Source: Rhodanobacter sp. (GTDB lineage Bacteria > Pseudomonadota > Gammaproteobacteria > Xanthomonadales > Rhodanobacteraceae). Taken from it: a stretch of 34,786 nt of DNA. Of this stretch, positions 1-8,021 are shown piece after piece. A program made the translations under genes and the position numbers. The DNA lies in the NCBI GenBank assembly GCA_022730295.1, contig DZCM01000017.1, positions 1 to 34,786 of the forward strand, read 5' to 3'. A model generated the notes under the pieces. It saw only the letters and a program-made list of their open reading frames with translations. It searched no databases and was not told the origin of the DNA. Each line of letters begins with the position of its first letter. The first letter of the stretch is position 1.

Positions 1-3000
1 GGCGACGCGCTCGGCTTCGGCTTGCTCGGCAGCGACACGTTCCTGTTCGGCCTGCTCAGCCGCAAGCTGCTCTTCCGCTTCGCGCATGGCGCGCGCTTCG
101 GCATCTGCCTCTACGTCGCGCGTGTCCAGACCCGCCAAGGCAGCCGCTTCGGGCGTTACCTCGGCAACAGGCACGGGCATGACGGGCTGACCAAGGTGAT
201 GACGTGACTCGCCCAAGGGGGCCGCTTCTGGCCAGCGGTCGCGCAAGGCCTCGACCCGCTCGGTCAGGACAGTGCTATCGGGCACATCCGGCACCGGCGC
301 ATCGAACTGCGCCATCACGTGGTCGGTCATCGCGACGGCGTCGCGCACCGCGTCGCAGCCCTCGCGATCGAGCGGCGCGTCTGCGCTGCGCACCCGGCGC
401 ATCCACACTTCCATCGGACCCAGCATGCTGGACAACGAATCGATGCCAACCATGGCGACTGCACCATGCAGCGTATGCACGGCGCGCACCAGTTCGTCGT
501 CCACGGCTACATCATGGTTGCCGTTGCGGACAAGGTATTCACGCAAACTGCCCAAATGCTGGTCAACTTCGGTGCGCAGCACATCGAGCAAGATCGGGTC
601 CACCACCGGCAGGCCCGACTCCGGCGCGGTAATGACGGATACTGGCGCGGCCGGCGCGGGCGCCGGTGCCGCCACCACCGCCTCGGCTTGCGGCACCCAG
701 CGACGGGCGGTACGGACAAGCGTCCGGTAACCCTGCACGAAGTCTGCAACTCGCGCCGGCTCGCCAGCGGCGAGCTTGTCGGCCGCCTGCATGATTGCGT
801 CCAGCGGCGGGTCCAACGTGACCGGCTCACCCTGCAATCCGGCGTGCAATTTCGGCAACGCCGCTACTGCGGCATCCACCAGGCCCTGTACGTTGGCGTC
901 CGGCTGGATGGTGTGGTCGAGCACGCGGTTGAGCATGTTCTCGACCTTCCAGCTGAACTCGCCCAAAGCCAACGCGCCCACCAGACGCCCCGAACCCTTC
1001 AGGGTGTGGAATGAACGCCGCAAGTTCTTGAGTGCGTCCAGGTCGTCCGGATTGGATTTCCACGCCGGCAGGTTGACGCTGATGTTGGCGATTTCCTCGC
1101 CGACTTCCTCGACGAATACCTCGCGAATTTCCTCGTCGATTCCAGCTGCGTCCTGAAACGTGGTGTCAACGACTTCGCCATCGCCTGTAAAGGGTTCAAG
1201 CACTTCTTCCTCGACATCGACCCACTTGCCAGGACCCACTCCCGGCAGCACCAGCGGCTCATCGGCGGGAACCACGTGTGCGGCGGGCTCAGCCAGCTGC
1301 ACGGCGTGCGCCTCGGTCGCGGCAACGGGCGACTCGACCTCGACGGCAGCTGCCGGTGCGGCAGCGGTGCCGGTTCCAGCCGCCGCTTCGATCGCGGCAA
1401 CCCCGGCGCGGCGCTCCGGCACCGGCCAGTAATGCAAGGCTTCCAGGCTACGCTGGGCGCCAGCAAGAAGCTGGTCGTTGCTGGCACTGGAATCGCGCCC
1501 GATTTCCAGGTAGTACTCGACGCCCGCCAAGGCATCGGCCAACAAGTCCATCTCATCGACCGTGGGTACCGTCCGGTCCATGACCAGTTCGTTGTCGATG
1601 TAACGGTCGATGCCGTCGACCAGCCCCGCGGGCCGTTCCAGATTGAGAATCCGCAACGCGCCGCTGACTTCGGCCAGCATTTTCGGCACGCCAGCCAGGC
1701 GCTCGTGCGCCCATGCCGATTCGATGAAGGCAGTCAAGGCATCCTTGACGCGGCCGAGGTTGGCGCCGGCTTCGCGCATCAGCGCACGCATGATCTTGCG
1801 CGCTTCACTGGTCGGCAGCGAGGACTCATTGTCCTCGGGCGCGCCGAGACTTTCGATATGTTCGTCGAGCGAGGCATCGACGTACAACAAGGCGCTGGCG
1901 ACATCCAGCACGGTTTCCGGCTTGGGCTCGCGCTTGCCGTCGATGATCTGGGTGATGGTCTGGCGCTGCTCGCCGATCATCCGCGCGGGACCTTCCAGAC
2001 CCAACATCGTGAGGGTGTCGGCCACGCGCTGCAGCGTGTCGAGGTGCGGCACCAGCTGCTGTTTGTCACGTTCGTCGCGACGCAGGAAGATGTCCAGCCC
2101 TTCCTTCACACGCAACAGGTCTTCGCGGACCGCCTTGGCAACGGTGTCCAGCAGCGCGCGATTGCGCCCGGACATCGTGCCGCGCGCGCGTTCGAGTTCC
2201 TCGGCGGTCGGCAGCACCCGCTCCAGCGCGAACGCATGGAACACATCGTTGCTGCGCCCTTCGCCGGGCTTGGCGTGCGCGATGAAGTACAACAGTGTAC
2301 GCGTGAGTTCGTGCGAATCTTCGTCGTTGCAGACGTCCTCGCCCTGATCCTGCATTTTGCGGATGGTGCGATCGAGCTGGCCAAATTGCTGGCGCAGGCT
2401 GGCCGCGTGCTGGTCCAACCGGCCCTGTTGCAGCGCCTCCACCACACCACCGGCGACCCACCACAACCTGCGCGCGGACGCGCTGTGGCTGATCAACAAC
2501 AGTTCGTCCATGCATCCGCGCATGACCGCGAAATCGGGTGCGTGGCCCTGGGTCCATGCCAGCAATTGCACCTGGAAACGCAGGCGCACCTGGGTGGTGC
2601 GCTGGCGCAGGTCGGCAAAGGGAAACGCTGCGCGCGCACCGGCTGCCTGCGGCGGCAACGGGCGCTCGATGTCGGGGTGGAACAGGACGCGCTCGTCGAC
2701 CGGCGCGGCTGCGCGTGCATCGCGCATTTCATTGATCAGCGGCAACAGGACGATCGGTATGTCCTTGTGGCCGGTTTCGATAAGGTCGAAGTAATCGGGC
2801 AACTGCACCAGACCGCGCATCAACGCGCCGAAAGCCTCGTCGCGCTTGGCGACGTGCTCATCGAGCAGGTTCTGCGCGAGATGTTCCATCTCCTGCGCAA
2901 GCTCGGCGGCGCCGTACAGCTCGACCATTCGCAGCGTGCCGAGCACCTGGTGCAGCAGGTCGATGCAACTTTGCATCGAGGCTTTGTCAGCGGGAGAGTC

Positions 3001-3213
3001 CGAATAACTCTCCAGTGCCAGCCGCGCCTCCGACAGGATCTGGTCGATCTGTGGCTTGACCCAGCCGAGGGTCGAGAATTCGAGGTGTTCTTCGAGTCGC
3101 ATCGTCGGTTTCCGCGCAGCGCCGCTTGCCATCCTCCCCACTCCATCGGGCGCGAGGGAAGCCACGCCAGCCGCGCCGGTCGTCGTGGACATCATGTCGT
3201 CGCCCGTCATCAT
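1..3213 (-). CDS. chpA: ChpA/PilL hybrid sensor kinase of the type IV pilus chemosensory system, N-terminal part (runs off the left edge)
   Basis: ChpA is the CheA-like kinase that phosphorylates PilG and PilH and controls twitching and surface sensing. The frame is open from the in-frame pilJ stop to base 1, giving 1071 residues. The kinase, CheW and receiver domains expected in this family must lie outside the window. The first ~680 residues form a helical FimL/PilL_N-like region of degenerate HPt units without the phospho-histidine. A canonical HPt follows with HTLKGSGR (His736, bases 1006-1008), then a second, HTLHGAVAMVG (His913), where the usual lysine is replaced by histidine. The visible end is Glu/Ala/Gln-rich coiled coil. 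Starts at 3213, 3210, 3195, 3192, 3132 and 3102 are possible. 3132 has GGAG eight bases upstream, while 3213 keeps the 15-base gap to pilJ. Family assignment is firm from the HPt motifs and the operon; the exact start is not. Confidence 0.9.
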   Translation of the reverse strand, partial: MMTGDDMMSTTTGAAGVASLAPDGVGRMASGAARKPTMRLEEHLEFSTLGWVKPQIDQILSEARLALESYSDSPADKASMQSCIDLLHQVLGTLRMVELYGAAELAQEMEHLAQNLLDEHVAKRDEAFGALMRGLVQLPDYFDLIETGHKDIPIVLLPLINEMRDARAAAPVDERVLFHPDIERPLPPQAAGARAAFPFADLRQRTTQVRLRFQVQLLAWTQGHAPDFAVMRGCMDELLLISHSASARRLWWVAGGVVEALQQGRLDQHAASLRQQFGQLDRTIRKMQDQGEDVCNDEDSHELTRTLLYFIAHAKPGEGRSNDVFHAFALERVLPTAEELERARGTMSGRNRALLDTVAKAVREDLLRVKEGLDIFLRRDERDKQQLVPHLDTLQRVADTLTMLGLEGPARMIGEQRQTITQIIDGKREPKPETVLDVASALLYVDASLDEHIESLGAPEDNESSLPTSEARKIMRALMREAGANLGRVKDALTAFIESAWAHERLAGVPKMLAEVSGALRILNLERPAGLVDGIDRYIDNELVMDRTVPTVDEMDLLADALAGVEYYLEIGRDSSASNDQLLAGAQRSLEALHYWPVPERRAGVAAIEAAAGTGTAAAPAAAVEVESPVAATEAHAVQLAEPAAHVVPADEPLVLPGVGPGKWVDVEEEVLEPFTGDGEVVDTTFQDAAGIDEEIREVFVEEVGEEIANISVNLPAWKSNPDDLDALKNLRRSFHTLKGSGRLVGALALGEFSWKVENMLNRVLDHTIQPDANVQGLVDAAVAALPKLHAGLQGEPVTLDPPLDAIMQAADKLAAGEPARVADFVQGYRTLVRTARRWVPQAEAVVAAPAPAPAAPVSVITAPESGLPVVDPILLDVLRTEVDQHLGSLREYLVRNGNHDVAVDDELVRAVHTLHGAVAMVGIDSLSSMLGPMEVWMRRVRSADAPLDREGCDAVRDAVAMTDHVMAQFDAPVPDVPDSTVLTERVEALRDRWPEAAPLGESRHHLGQPVMPVPVAEVTPEAAALAGLDTRDVEADAEARAMREAEEQLAAEQAEQERVAAEQAEAERVA

Positions 3214-3228
3214 GGCCCGTCCCGCCCG

Positions 3229-5229
3229 TTATGCCGGCAACTTGAAGTCGGCCACCGAACGGCGCAGCTCCTGGGCCAGTTGCGCGAGGTTGCCGATCGA
3301 CTCGGCCGTCTGGCTCGCACCCACCGACGTTTGCGTGGTGATCTGCTGAATCGAGCTCATCGTCGACGAGATGTTGGTGGCCGCCGCGGACTGCTGCTTG
3401 GCGGCGCTGGAAATGCCCTGAATCAATCCGGCGAGGTTGTTCGACACCTTTTCGATTTCGCCCAGCGCGGTACCGGCATCCTCGGCCAGACGTGCACCGT
3501 TCACCACCTGCGTCGTCGTCTGCTCCATCGAGCTGACCGCCTCGACCGTATCGGACTGAATTGTCTGCACCAGCGTTTCGATACGCTTGGTGGCGCCCGT
3601 TGCGCGCTCGGCCAGTCGCTGCACTTCGTCCGCGACCACCGCGAAGCCGCGGCCCGCCTCGCCCGCCGAAGCCGCCTGAATGGCCGCGTTCAGGGCCAGA
3701 ATGTTCGTTTGCTCGGCGATGTCATTGATCAGTTCCACGATCGAGCCGATTTCCTGCGAGGACTCACCCAGCCGCTTGATGCGTTTGGAAGTTTCCTGGA
3801 TCTGCTCGCGAATCGAATCCATGCCCGAGATCGTCTGGCGCACGATCAAGGCGCCGTTGGAGGCAATCTGCACCGAACGCTGGGCCACTTCCGCGCTATC
3901 GGCGGAGTTCTTGGACACCTGGTCGATGGACACCGCCATCTCGTTGATCTTGGCCGAGGCCGAGGTGATCTGCTGGGCCTGCTGGTTGGCGGCGTCCGCC
4001 AGATGCTTGGCGGTGGCCTGCGTTTCCTGGGCTGCCGACGACACTCGCACGGCGGTCTCGTTGATGGTGGTCACCAACGAACGCAGCGCTTCCACGGCGA
4101 AGTTGACGGAGTCCGCGATCGCACCGGTGATGTCTTCGGTCACCGTCGCCTTCACCGTCAAATCGCCTTCGGCGAGCGTACCCATTTCGTCCAGCAGCCG
4201 CATGATGGCTTGCTGGTTGCGTTCGTTCAGGCTGCGGCTGTCGGCCGAACGCTTACGCTCGGTACGGATGAAGTTGACTGCCAGCAAGATCGCCAACACG
4301 CCCGCCGCGATGGCGCCCAGAAGGCCCCACCACACGTTCGGGAACGGACGCGTCTGCGGCAGTTTGGCGATGCCGTTGGACACGTTGTTGGCCTTCAACA
4401 ACACGTCCTGTGAATCCACCGAGGCCTGGGTCGCGGCGTTCTTGACGGTCACCAGCGTGGGCGCCGCGGCAATCACCTTCTGCACCGGCGCTTCCAGGCC
4501 ATTCCACGACTTCTGCACGTCGCCGAGGATCTTGGCCACTTCACCCGAGCTACCGTCGGCCAGTTGCTTCAGGGTCGCGCCGTAGTTGGTGGAGTCGAGG
4601 GCGAGGCCGTTGGCGGCGGACGCCGAGTCGGCTCCGCCCTGCAACACGTCACCCACGCGACGGATCAGGCGGTCGCCGGAAACCAACAGCTGCGAGGCGG
4701 TGTAGATCTGCGCGGAGGAACCCTTGGACTGCAGAATGCTGATGACCTGGTTGATCTTCGAGTTCAGGTTCGGCATCTGCTGGCTGAAGGTGGCAGCCTG
4801 TGAAGCCGAATCGAGCACCGCGCCCCGGTTCGCCTGAATCTTGCCGAGATCATTGTCCAGGACATTCCAGGAATTGCTGAGCGCGGCCATCTCGCTGCGT
4901 ACGCCAATCGCGTCGCCATAGGCAGGCAGCCCGTTCGATGGATCGCCGCCGTTGAGATGCTGCACCGCCGCGGCGATCGCGCCACGCGTACTGGCGAGCT
5001 CCTTGAAGGCATCGATGTTGCCGTTCGCTGATTGCAAGGCGAAGTTCGCCACCTGCTGCGAGTTCACCTGGATATGCGTGGTGAGCTGCGCTGCCGCGCG
5101 GTCCTGGCTGTCGTGCCGGTTCAACAGGAAAAAGTCCACGCCGGCGAGGATGATCGACGCCAGCAGCAGGATGATCAGCCAGGTTTGCAGGGACGCCCGT
5201 TCGCGTGCCGCACCGGTATTCGCGCTCAT
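3229..5229 (-). CDS. pilJ: PilJ, methyl-accepting receptor of the type IV pilus chemosensory system
   Basis: Inner-membrane chemoreceptor that feeds the ChpA kinase and, in Pseudomonas, interacts with pilin. The protein has 666 residues. A first membrane segment lies at about 16-37, a periplasmic helical region at 40-295, a second membrane segment at 298-320, then a HAMP-like linker and a long cytoplasmic coiled coil. The signalling hairpin near residues 505-536 carries DIAEQTNILALNAA and GRGFAVVADEV, diagnostic of MCPs. There is no C-terminal CheR-tethering pentapeptide. ATG 5229 is chosen because GAGGTG lies seven bases upstream and the next residues lead directly into the membrane segment. 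A GTG at 5355 would add 42 unlikely residues. The start overlaps the stop of a 32-codon upstream ORF. chpA follows after 15 bases, leaving no room for pilK. Confidence 0.95.
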   Translation of the reverse strand: MSANTGAARERASLQTWLIILLLASIILAGVDFFLLNRHDSQDRAAAQLTTHIQVNSQQVANFALQSANGNIDAFKELASTRGAIAAAVQHLNGGDPSNGLPAYGDAIGVRSEMAALSNSWNVLDNDLGKIQANRGAVLDSASQAATFSQQMPNLNSKINQVISILQSKGSSAQIYTASQLLVSGDRLIRRVGDVLQGGADSASAANGLALDSTNYGATLKQLADGSSGEVAKILGDVQKSWNGLEAPVQKVIAAAPTLVTVKNAATQASVDSQDVLLKANNVSNGIAKLPQTRPFPNVWWGLLGAIAAGVLAILLAVNFIRTERKRSADSRSLNERNQQAIMRLLDEMGTLAEGDLTVKATVTEDITGAIADSVNFAVEALRSLVTTINETAVRVSSAAQETQATAKHLADAANQQAQQITSASAKINEMAVSIDQVSKNSADSAEVAQRSVQIASNGALIVRQTISGMDSIREQIQETSKRIKRLGESSQEIGSIVELINDIAEQTNILALNAAIQAASAGEAGRGFAVVADEVQRLAERATGATKRIETLVQTIQSDTVEAVSSMEQTTTQVVNGARLAEDAGTALGEIEKVSNNLAGLIQGISSAAKQQSAAATNISSTMSSIQQITTQTSVGASQTAESIGNLAQLAQELRRSVADFKLPA

Positions 5230-5324
5230 GATTGCCACCTCATTGCAGTGTCTGTCGTTTCTGTTGTCGATTCGGAGCGGCTGTTGTTGAAAGTCAGGCC
5301 AGGGATGGCCGTTCTGATGTTCAT
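5226..5324 (-). CDS. Possible 32-residue leader ORF translationally coupled to pilJ
   Basis: In the 159-base gap between pilI and pilJ an ATG at 5324 is preceded by GGAGGGG with nine bases of spacing, a stronger ribosome binding site than that of pilJ. The frame runs 32 codons and stops at TGA 5228-5226, which overlaps the pilJ ATG as ATGA. The predicted peptide is polar and Ser/Thr-rich (it begins MNIRTAIPG and ends RWQS), with no membrane segment or known motif. It could be a leader that couples or tunes pilJ translation, or a chance ORF beneath the real pilJ upstream region. The ATGA overlap and the strong Shine-Dalgarno sequence are directly visible; function is inference. Confidence 0.4.
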   Translation of the reverse strand: MNIRTAIPGLTFNNSRSESTTETTDTAMRWQS

Positions 5325-5388
5325 CGTCTGCAACCCCTCCAATACTCAAAAACACCCAACGAAACTGCGATCACGGAAGATCGCACAA

Positions 5389-6009
5389 CTAGAGCCCCGC
5401 GTGCTGGAATTCCGGCGTGCGCGTCAACTCCACCATACTGAACCGCCCCAGCCGCGCCGCCGCAGTCGTCACGTTTTCGGTAACGAAACGCGCGAGACCG
5501 GGATCGGCTTCACCCTCGGCCCCGGCGCGGTCGGCATCGGTGAGGTTGCGTTGCCCGAGCAGCTCGTCCACCAGCAGGCCGACGTTGCCGCCGCTCTGGC
5601 GCACCACCAGCACCCGCGTGCGTCCAGTGACGTGCACACGTTGCCCGAACAGAAATTGTTTGAGATCCACCAGCGCGATGAGGTTGCCGCGCACGTTGGC
5701 GACGCCGAGCAACCAGGCGCGCGTGGCGGGAATGCTGGTGACCGGCGGAGGCACCATCAGGATCTCGGTGATCTCGTCGATCCCGCAGACGAAGTGCCGC
5801 TCGCCCACGCGAAAGCCGATCGCACGCCACAGGCCGGGCGCTTCGATCTGCTCGGGCACGCCCGGATCGTGCTCAAGGCTGCGCTGTTCGTAATCGGCCA
5901 GCAATGCATACGCACCCTCGGGCTGCGCGTCGATGAATTCCTGCTCCGCCGGGAACGTCGCATCGGCGGCATGGCCCTGCTGCGTTTTCTGGCGGCGTTT
6001 CTTGCTCAT
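5389..6009 (-). CDS. pilI: PilI, CheW-like adaptor of the Pil-Chp system
   Basis: CheW-domain scaffold that links receptor PilJ to kinase ChpA. The protein has 206 residues. The CheW domain spans roughly residues 50-195 and shows the family pattern FRVGERHFVCGIDEITEIL, then PATRAWLLGVANVRGNLIALVDL, then VGLLVDELLG. The N-terminal ~45 residues are basic and Gln-rich (it begins MSKKRRQK) and lie outside the domain. The gene begins seven bases after the pilH stop, so the two are probably co-translated. A 159-base gap separates it from pilJ. Assignment rests on the domain and on the conserved pilGHIJ order. Confidence 0.93.
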   Translation of the reverse strand: MSKKRRQKTQQGHAADATFPAEQEFIDAQPEGAYALLADYEQRSLEHDPGVPEQIEAPGLWRAIGFRVGERHFVCGIDEITEILMVPPPVTSIPATRAWLLGVANVRGNLIALVDLKQFLFGQRVHVTGRTRVLVVRQSGGNVGLLVDELLGQRNLTDADRAGAEGEADPGLARFVTENVTTAAARLGRFSMVELTRTPEFQHAGL

Positions 6010-6016
6010 GCGTCGA

Positions 6017-6388
6017 TCAACCCTTGGCGGGGAGGTACTTGGTGACGTTGGCGACCAGATCCTTTTCGCTGATCGGCTTGACCAGCACGTCCTTGGCGCC
6101 CTGGCGCAAGCCCCACATGCGGTCGGTCTCCATGTTCTTGGTGGTGACGATGACCACCGGAATGGCGCTGGTTGACGGATCCTTGGTGAGGCTGCGGGTG
6201 GCCTGAAAGCCGTTCATGCCGGGCATGATCACATCCATCAACACCAGATCGGGCTGTTCCTTTTGGGCCGCCGCAATACCGGCCTCGGCTGTCGCCGCCG
6301 CGCTGACCTTGTGCCCCGCCCGCTCCAGTGCGCCGGAAAAAATCTTCACGTCGGTGGGCGAGTCGTCGATGATGAGTATGTTTGCCAT
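6017..6388 (-). CDS. pilH: PilH, CheY-like response regulator
   Basis: Single receiver domain, 123 residues, without an output domain, so it acts by protein contact. In Pseudomonas PilH opposes or tunes PilG output, affecting pilus retraction through PilT. The acidic pocket Asp8-Asp9, the phospho-acceptor Asp52 in LVLMDVIMPG and the conserved lysine in VLVKPIS are all present. The chosen start is ATG 6388 (MANILIIDD), with a GAGAGAG tract seven bases upstream. A start at 6406 would add six residues. It follows pilG after a 39-base gap that contains a hairpin and precedes pilI by seven bases. Confidence 0.94.
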   Translation of the reverse strand: MANILIIDDSPTDVKIFSGALERAGHKVSAAATAEAGIAAAQKEQPDLVLMDVIMPGMNGFQATRSLTKDPSTSAIPVVIVTTKNMETDRMWGLRQGAKDVLVKPISEKDLVANVTKYLPAKG

Positions 6389-6404
6389 GAATGCTCTCTC
6401 TGGC

Positions 6405-6428
6405 ACGCCGCCGCCTCCGGCGCGGCGT
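6405..6428 (-). other. Hairpin between pilG and pilH
   Basis: ACGCCGC pairs with GCGGCGT, and inside these GCC pairs with GGC around a TCC loop, with one bulged C: ten pairs in 24 bases. It covers the gap just after the pilG stop and lies upstream of the pilH ribosome binding site. No T-run follows on the coding strand, so it is more likely an mRNA processing or stability element, or a partial attenuator, than a full terminator. Confidence 0.5.
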
Positions 6429-6841
6429 CACTTGGCGGTTGCAGGCACGCGCACGTGCTGCCGGATCGCTCCCAGCAGTTCGTCGCGCGTGAAAGGTTTG
6501 GTGAGGTACTGCTCGGAACCCACGATCCGCCCGCGCGCCTTGTCGAACAGGCCATCCTTCGAGGACAGCATGATCACCGGCGTGCTGCGGAAAACGTGAT
6601 TGTTCTTGATCAACGCACAGGTCTGATAGCCATCCAGCCGCGGCATCATGATGTCGACAAAAATGATGTCGGGCCGAAGGTCGGAAATCTTCGCGAGCGC
6701 CTCGAAGCCATCAACGGCCGTCAGCACCTCGGCACCCTCCTTTTTGAGCAGGGTTTCGGCGGTGCGGCGAATGGTCTTGGAGTCGTCGATGATCATGACC
6801 TTGAGTCCGGTCAGACCATCGGGATTGACGTTGTCGTTCAC
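6428..6841 (-). CDS. pilG: PilG, CheY-like response regulator, first gene of the pil-chp operon
   Basis: Receiver-only regulator, about 137 residues, needed for pilus extension and cAMP-linked surface sensing in Pseudomonas. Asp19-Asp20, phospho-acceptor Asp63 (IIFVDIMMPRLDG) and Lys115 (YLTKPFT) are visible. The stretch KTIRRTAETLLKKEG is characteristic of PilG rather than PilH. The start is set at GTG 6841, giving a ten-residue lead (NDNVNPDG) before the domain, as in relatives. GAGGTGG lies 11 bases upstream, which is a little far. An in-frame ATG at 6892 would add 17 residues with poor coding character. Divergent from gshB across 214 bases. Confidence 0.93.
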   Translation of the reverse strand: MNDNVNPDGLTGLKVMIIDDSKTIRRTAETLLKKEGAEVLTAVDGFEALAKISDLRPDIIFVDIMMPRLDGYQTCALIKNNHVFRSTPVIMLSSKDGLFDKARGRIVGSEQYLTKPFTRDELLGAIRQHVRVPATAK

Positions 6842-6877
6842 GGTTATGGATTCCACCTCGCAGGAGGCGATGAGGCT

Positions 6878-6894
6878 GCATGCAACATGCATGC
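6878..6894. promoter_or_regulatory. 17-base dyad in the pilG-gshB divergent region, candidate operator
   Basis: GCATGCA and TGCATGC form a perfect seven-base inverted repeat around a three-base spacer. It lies 37 bases upstream of the chosen pilG start and about 160 bases upstream of gshB. A dimeric regulator could bind here to control the chemosensory operon. No clear sigma-70 promoter could be placed beside it by eye. If pilG actually starts at ATG 6892 the dyad would overlap coding sequence. Confidence 0.3.
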
Positions 6895-7055
6895 CGCACC
6901 GCGTGTCATGTGTGACGGCTATCACGACGATTGCCTCAATCACTCCCTCGTCATAACCCGGAATCCGCGCCCCCGGCCACGCACCCCGGTTGCCGTCTCT
7001 GGCTACACCAGCCGCCTGTGCCAAGATACACCAAGCGCACGCCCTTGGAACCCCC

Positions 7056-8021
7056 ATGACACAAACCGTTGCGGTGTTGATGGACCCCATCGCCGCCATC
7101 CACCCCGAAAAAGATACCACCCTCGCACTGTTGCTGGAGGCTGCCCGACGCGGCTACGCGCTGCAGTACATGTTGCAGGGCGACCTCGCCGTGCGCGATG
7201 GCGTGGCGTGGGCGCGGCTGGCGCCATTGGATGTTCGCGACAGCCGCTCCGACTGGTTCACGCTCGGCGCAGCCCGCTGGCAACCGCTGGCACAGGCCGC
7301 CGACATCGTGCTGGCGCGCAAGGACCCGCCCTTCGACACGCAATTCCTGTACGACACGCTGGTGTTGGACCTGGCCGCGCGCGCGGGCGTGCGGGTAGTG
7401 AACAATCCCCAGGCCTTGCGCGATTTCAACGAAAAACTGGCCGCGCAGTGGTTCCCGCAATGCTGCACCGCCGCACTGGTGGCGCGCGATCGCGCCGAAC
7501 TGCGACGCTTCGCCCGCGAGCACGGCGAGGTGGTGCTGAAACCGTTGGATGGCATGGGCGGACGCGGCATCTTCCGCTCGCGCGGCGACGACCCCAACCT
7601 CAATTCGATCCTCGAAACCCTGGCTGGCGACGACCGTCACTTCGTGATGGCGCAGAAATTCATCCCCGCGATCAGCGCCGGCGACAAACGTATCCTGGTC
7701 ATCAACGGCGAACCCGTGCCGTATGCGCTCGCCCGCATCCCGCAAGGCACCGATTTTCGCGGCAACCTCGCAGCCGGCGGCAAGGGTGTCGGCCAGCCGC
7801 TCTCGGATCGTGATCGCTGGATTGCGGCAGAAGTGGGTCCGGAATTGCAGCGGCGCGGCATCGTGCTGGCGGGGTTGGACGTGATTGGCGATTACCTCAC
7901 CGAAGTCAACGTCACCTCGCCCACCTGCGCGCGCGAGCTGGATTCGCAATTCGGGCTTGACATCGCGGGGCTGGTATTCGATGCGATCGAGTCGGGCGCG
8001 ACCCGAGGTGCGATGGTGTGA
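7056..8021 (+). CDS. gshB: Glutathione synthetase
   Basis: ATP-dependent ligase joining gamma-glutamylcysteine and glycine to make glutathione, in the cytoplasm. 321 residues, close to the E. coli enzyme (316). The N-terminal fold starts VAVLMDPIAAIHPEKDTTLALLLEA, followed by LARKDPPFD for substrate binding. The ATP-grasp part carries VLKPLDGMGGRGIFR near residues 160-174 and ends with GDYLTEVNVTSPT. ATG 7056 matches the family start; an upstream ATG at 6990 would add 22 residues. The ribosome binding site is weak (GGA). The next gene starts at GTG within its stop (GTGA). Its position beside the Pil-Chp operon is the same as in Pseudomonas. Confidence 0.96.
   Translation: MTQTVAVLMDPIAAIHPEKDTTLALLLEAARRGYALQYMLQGDLAVRDGVAWARLAPLDVRDSRSDWFTLGAARWQPLAQAADIVLARKDPPFDTQFLYDTLVLDLAARAGVRVVNNPQALRDFNEKLAAQWFPQCCTAALVARDRAELRRFAREHGEVVLKPLDGMGGRGIFRSRGDDPNLNSILETLAGDDRHFVMAQKFIPAISAGDKRILVINGEPVPYALARIPQGTDFRGNLAAGGKGVGQPLSDRDRWIAAEVGPELQRRGIVLAGLDVIGDYLTEVNVTSPTCARELDSQFGLDIAGLVFDAIESGATRGAMV

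Noticed and set aside
1276-4413. 1045-codon open frame on the plus strand opposite chpA and pilJ
   Set aside because: It is antisense to two genes with clear domain motifs. Its translation is rich in His, Arg and Gln with no recognisable domain, the usual shadow of high-GC coding sequence.
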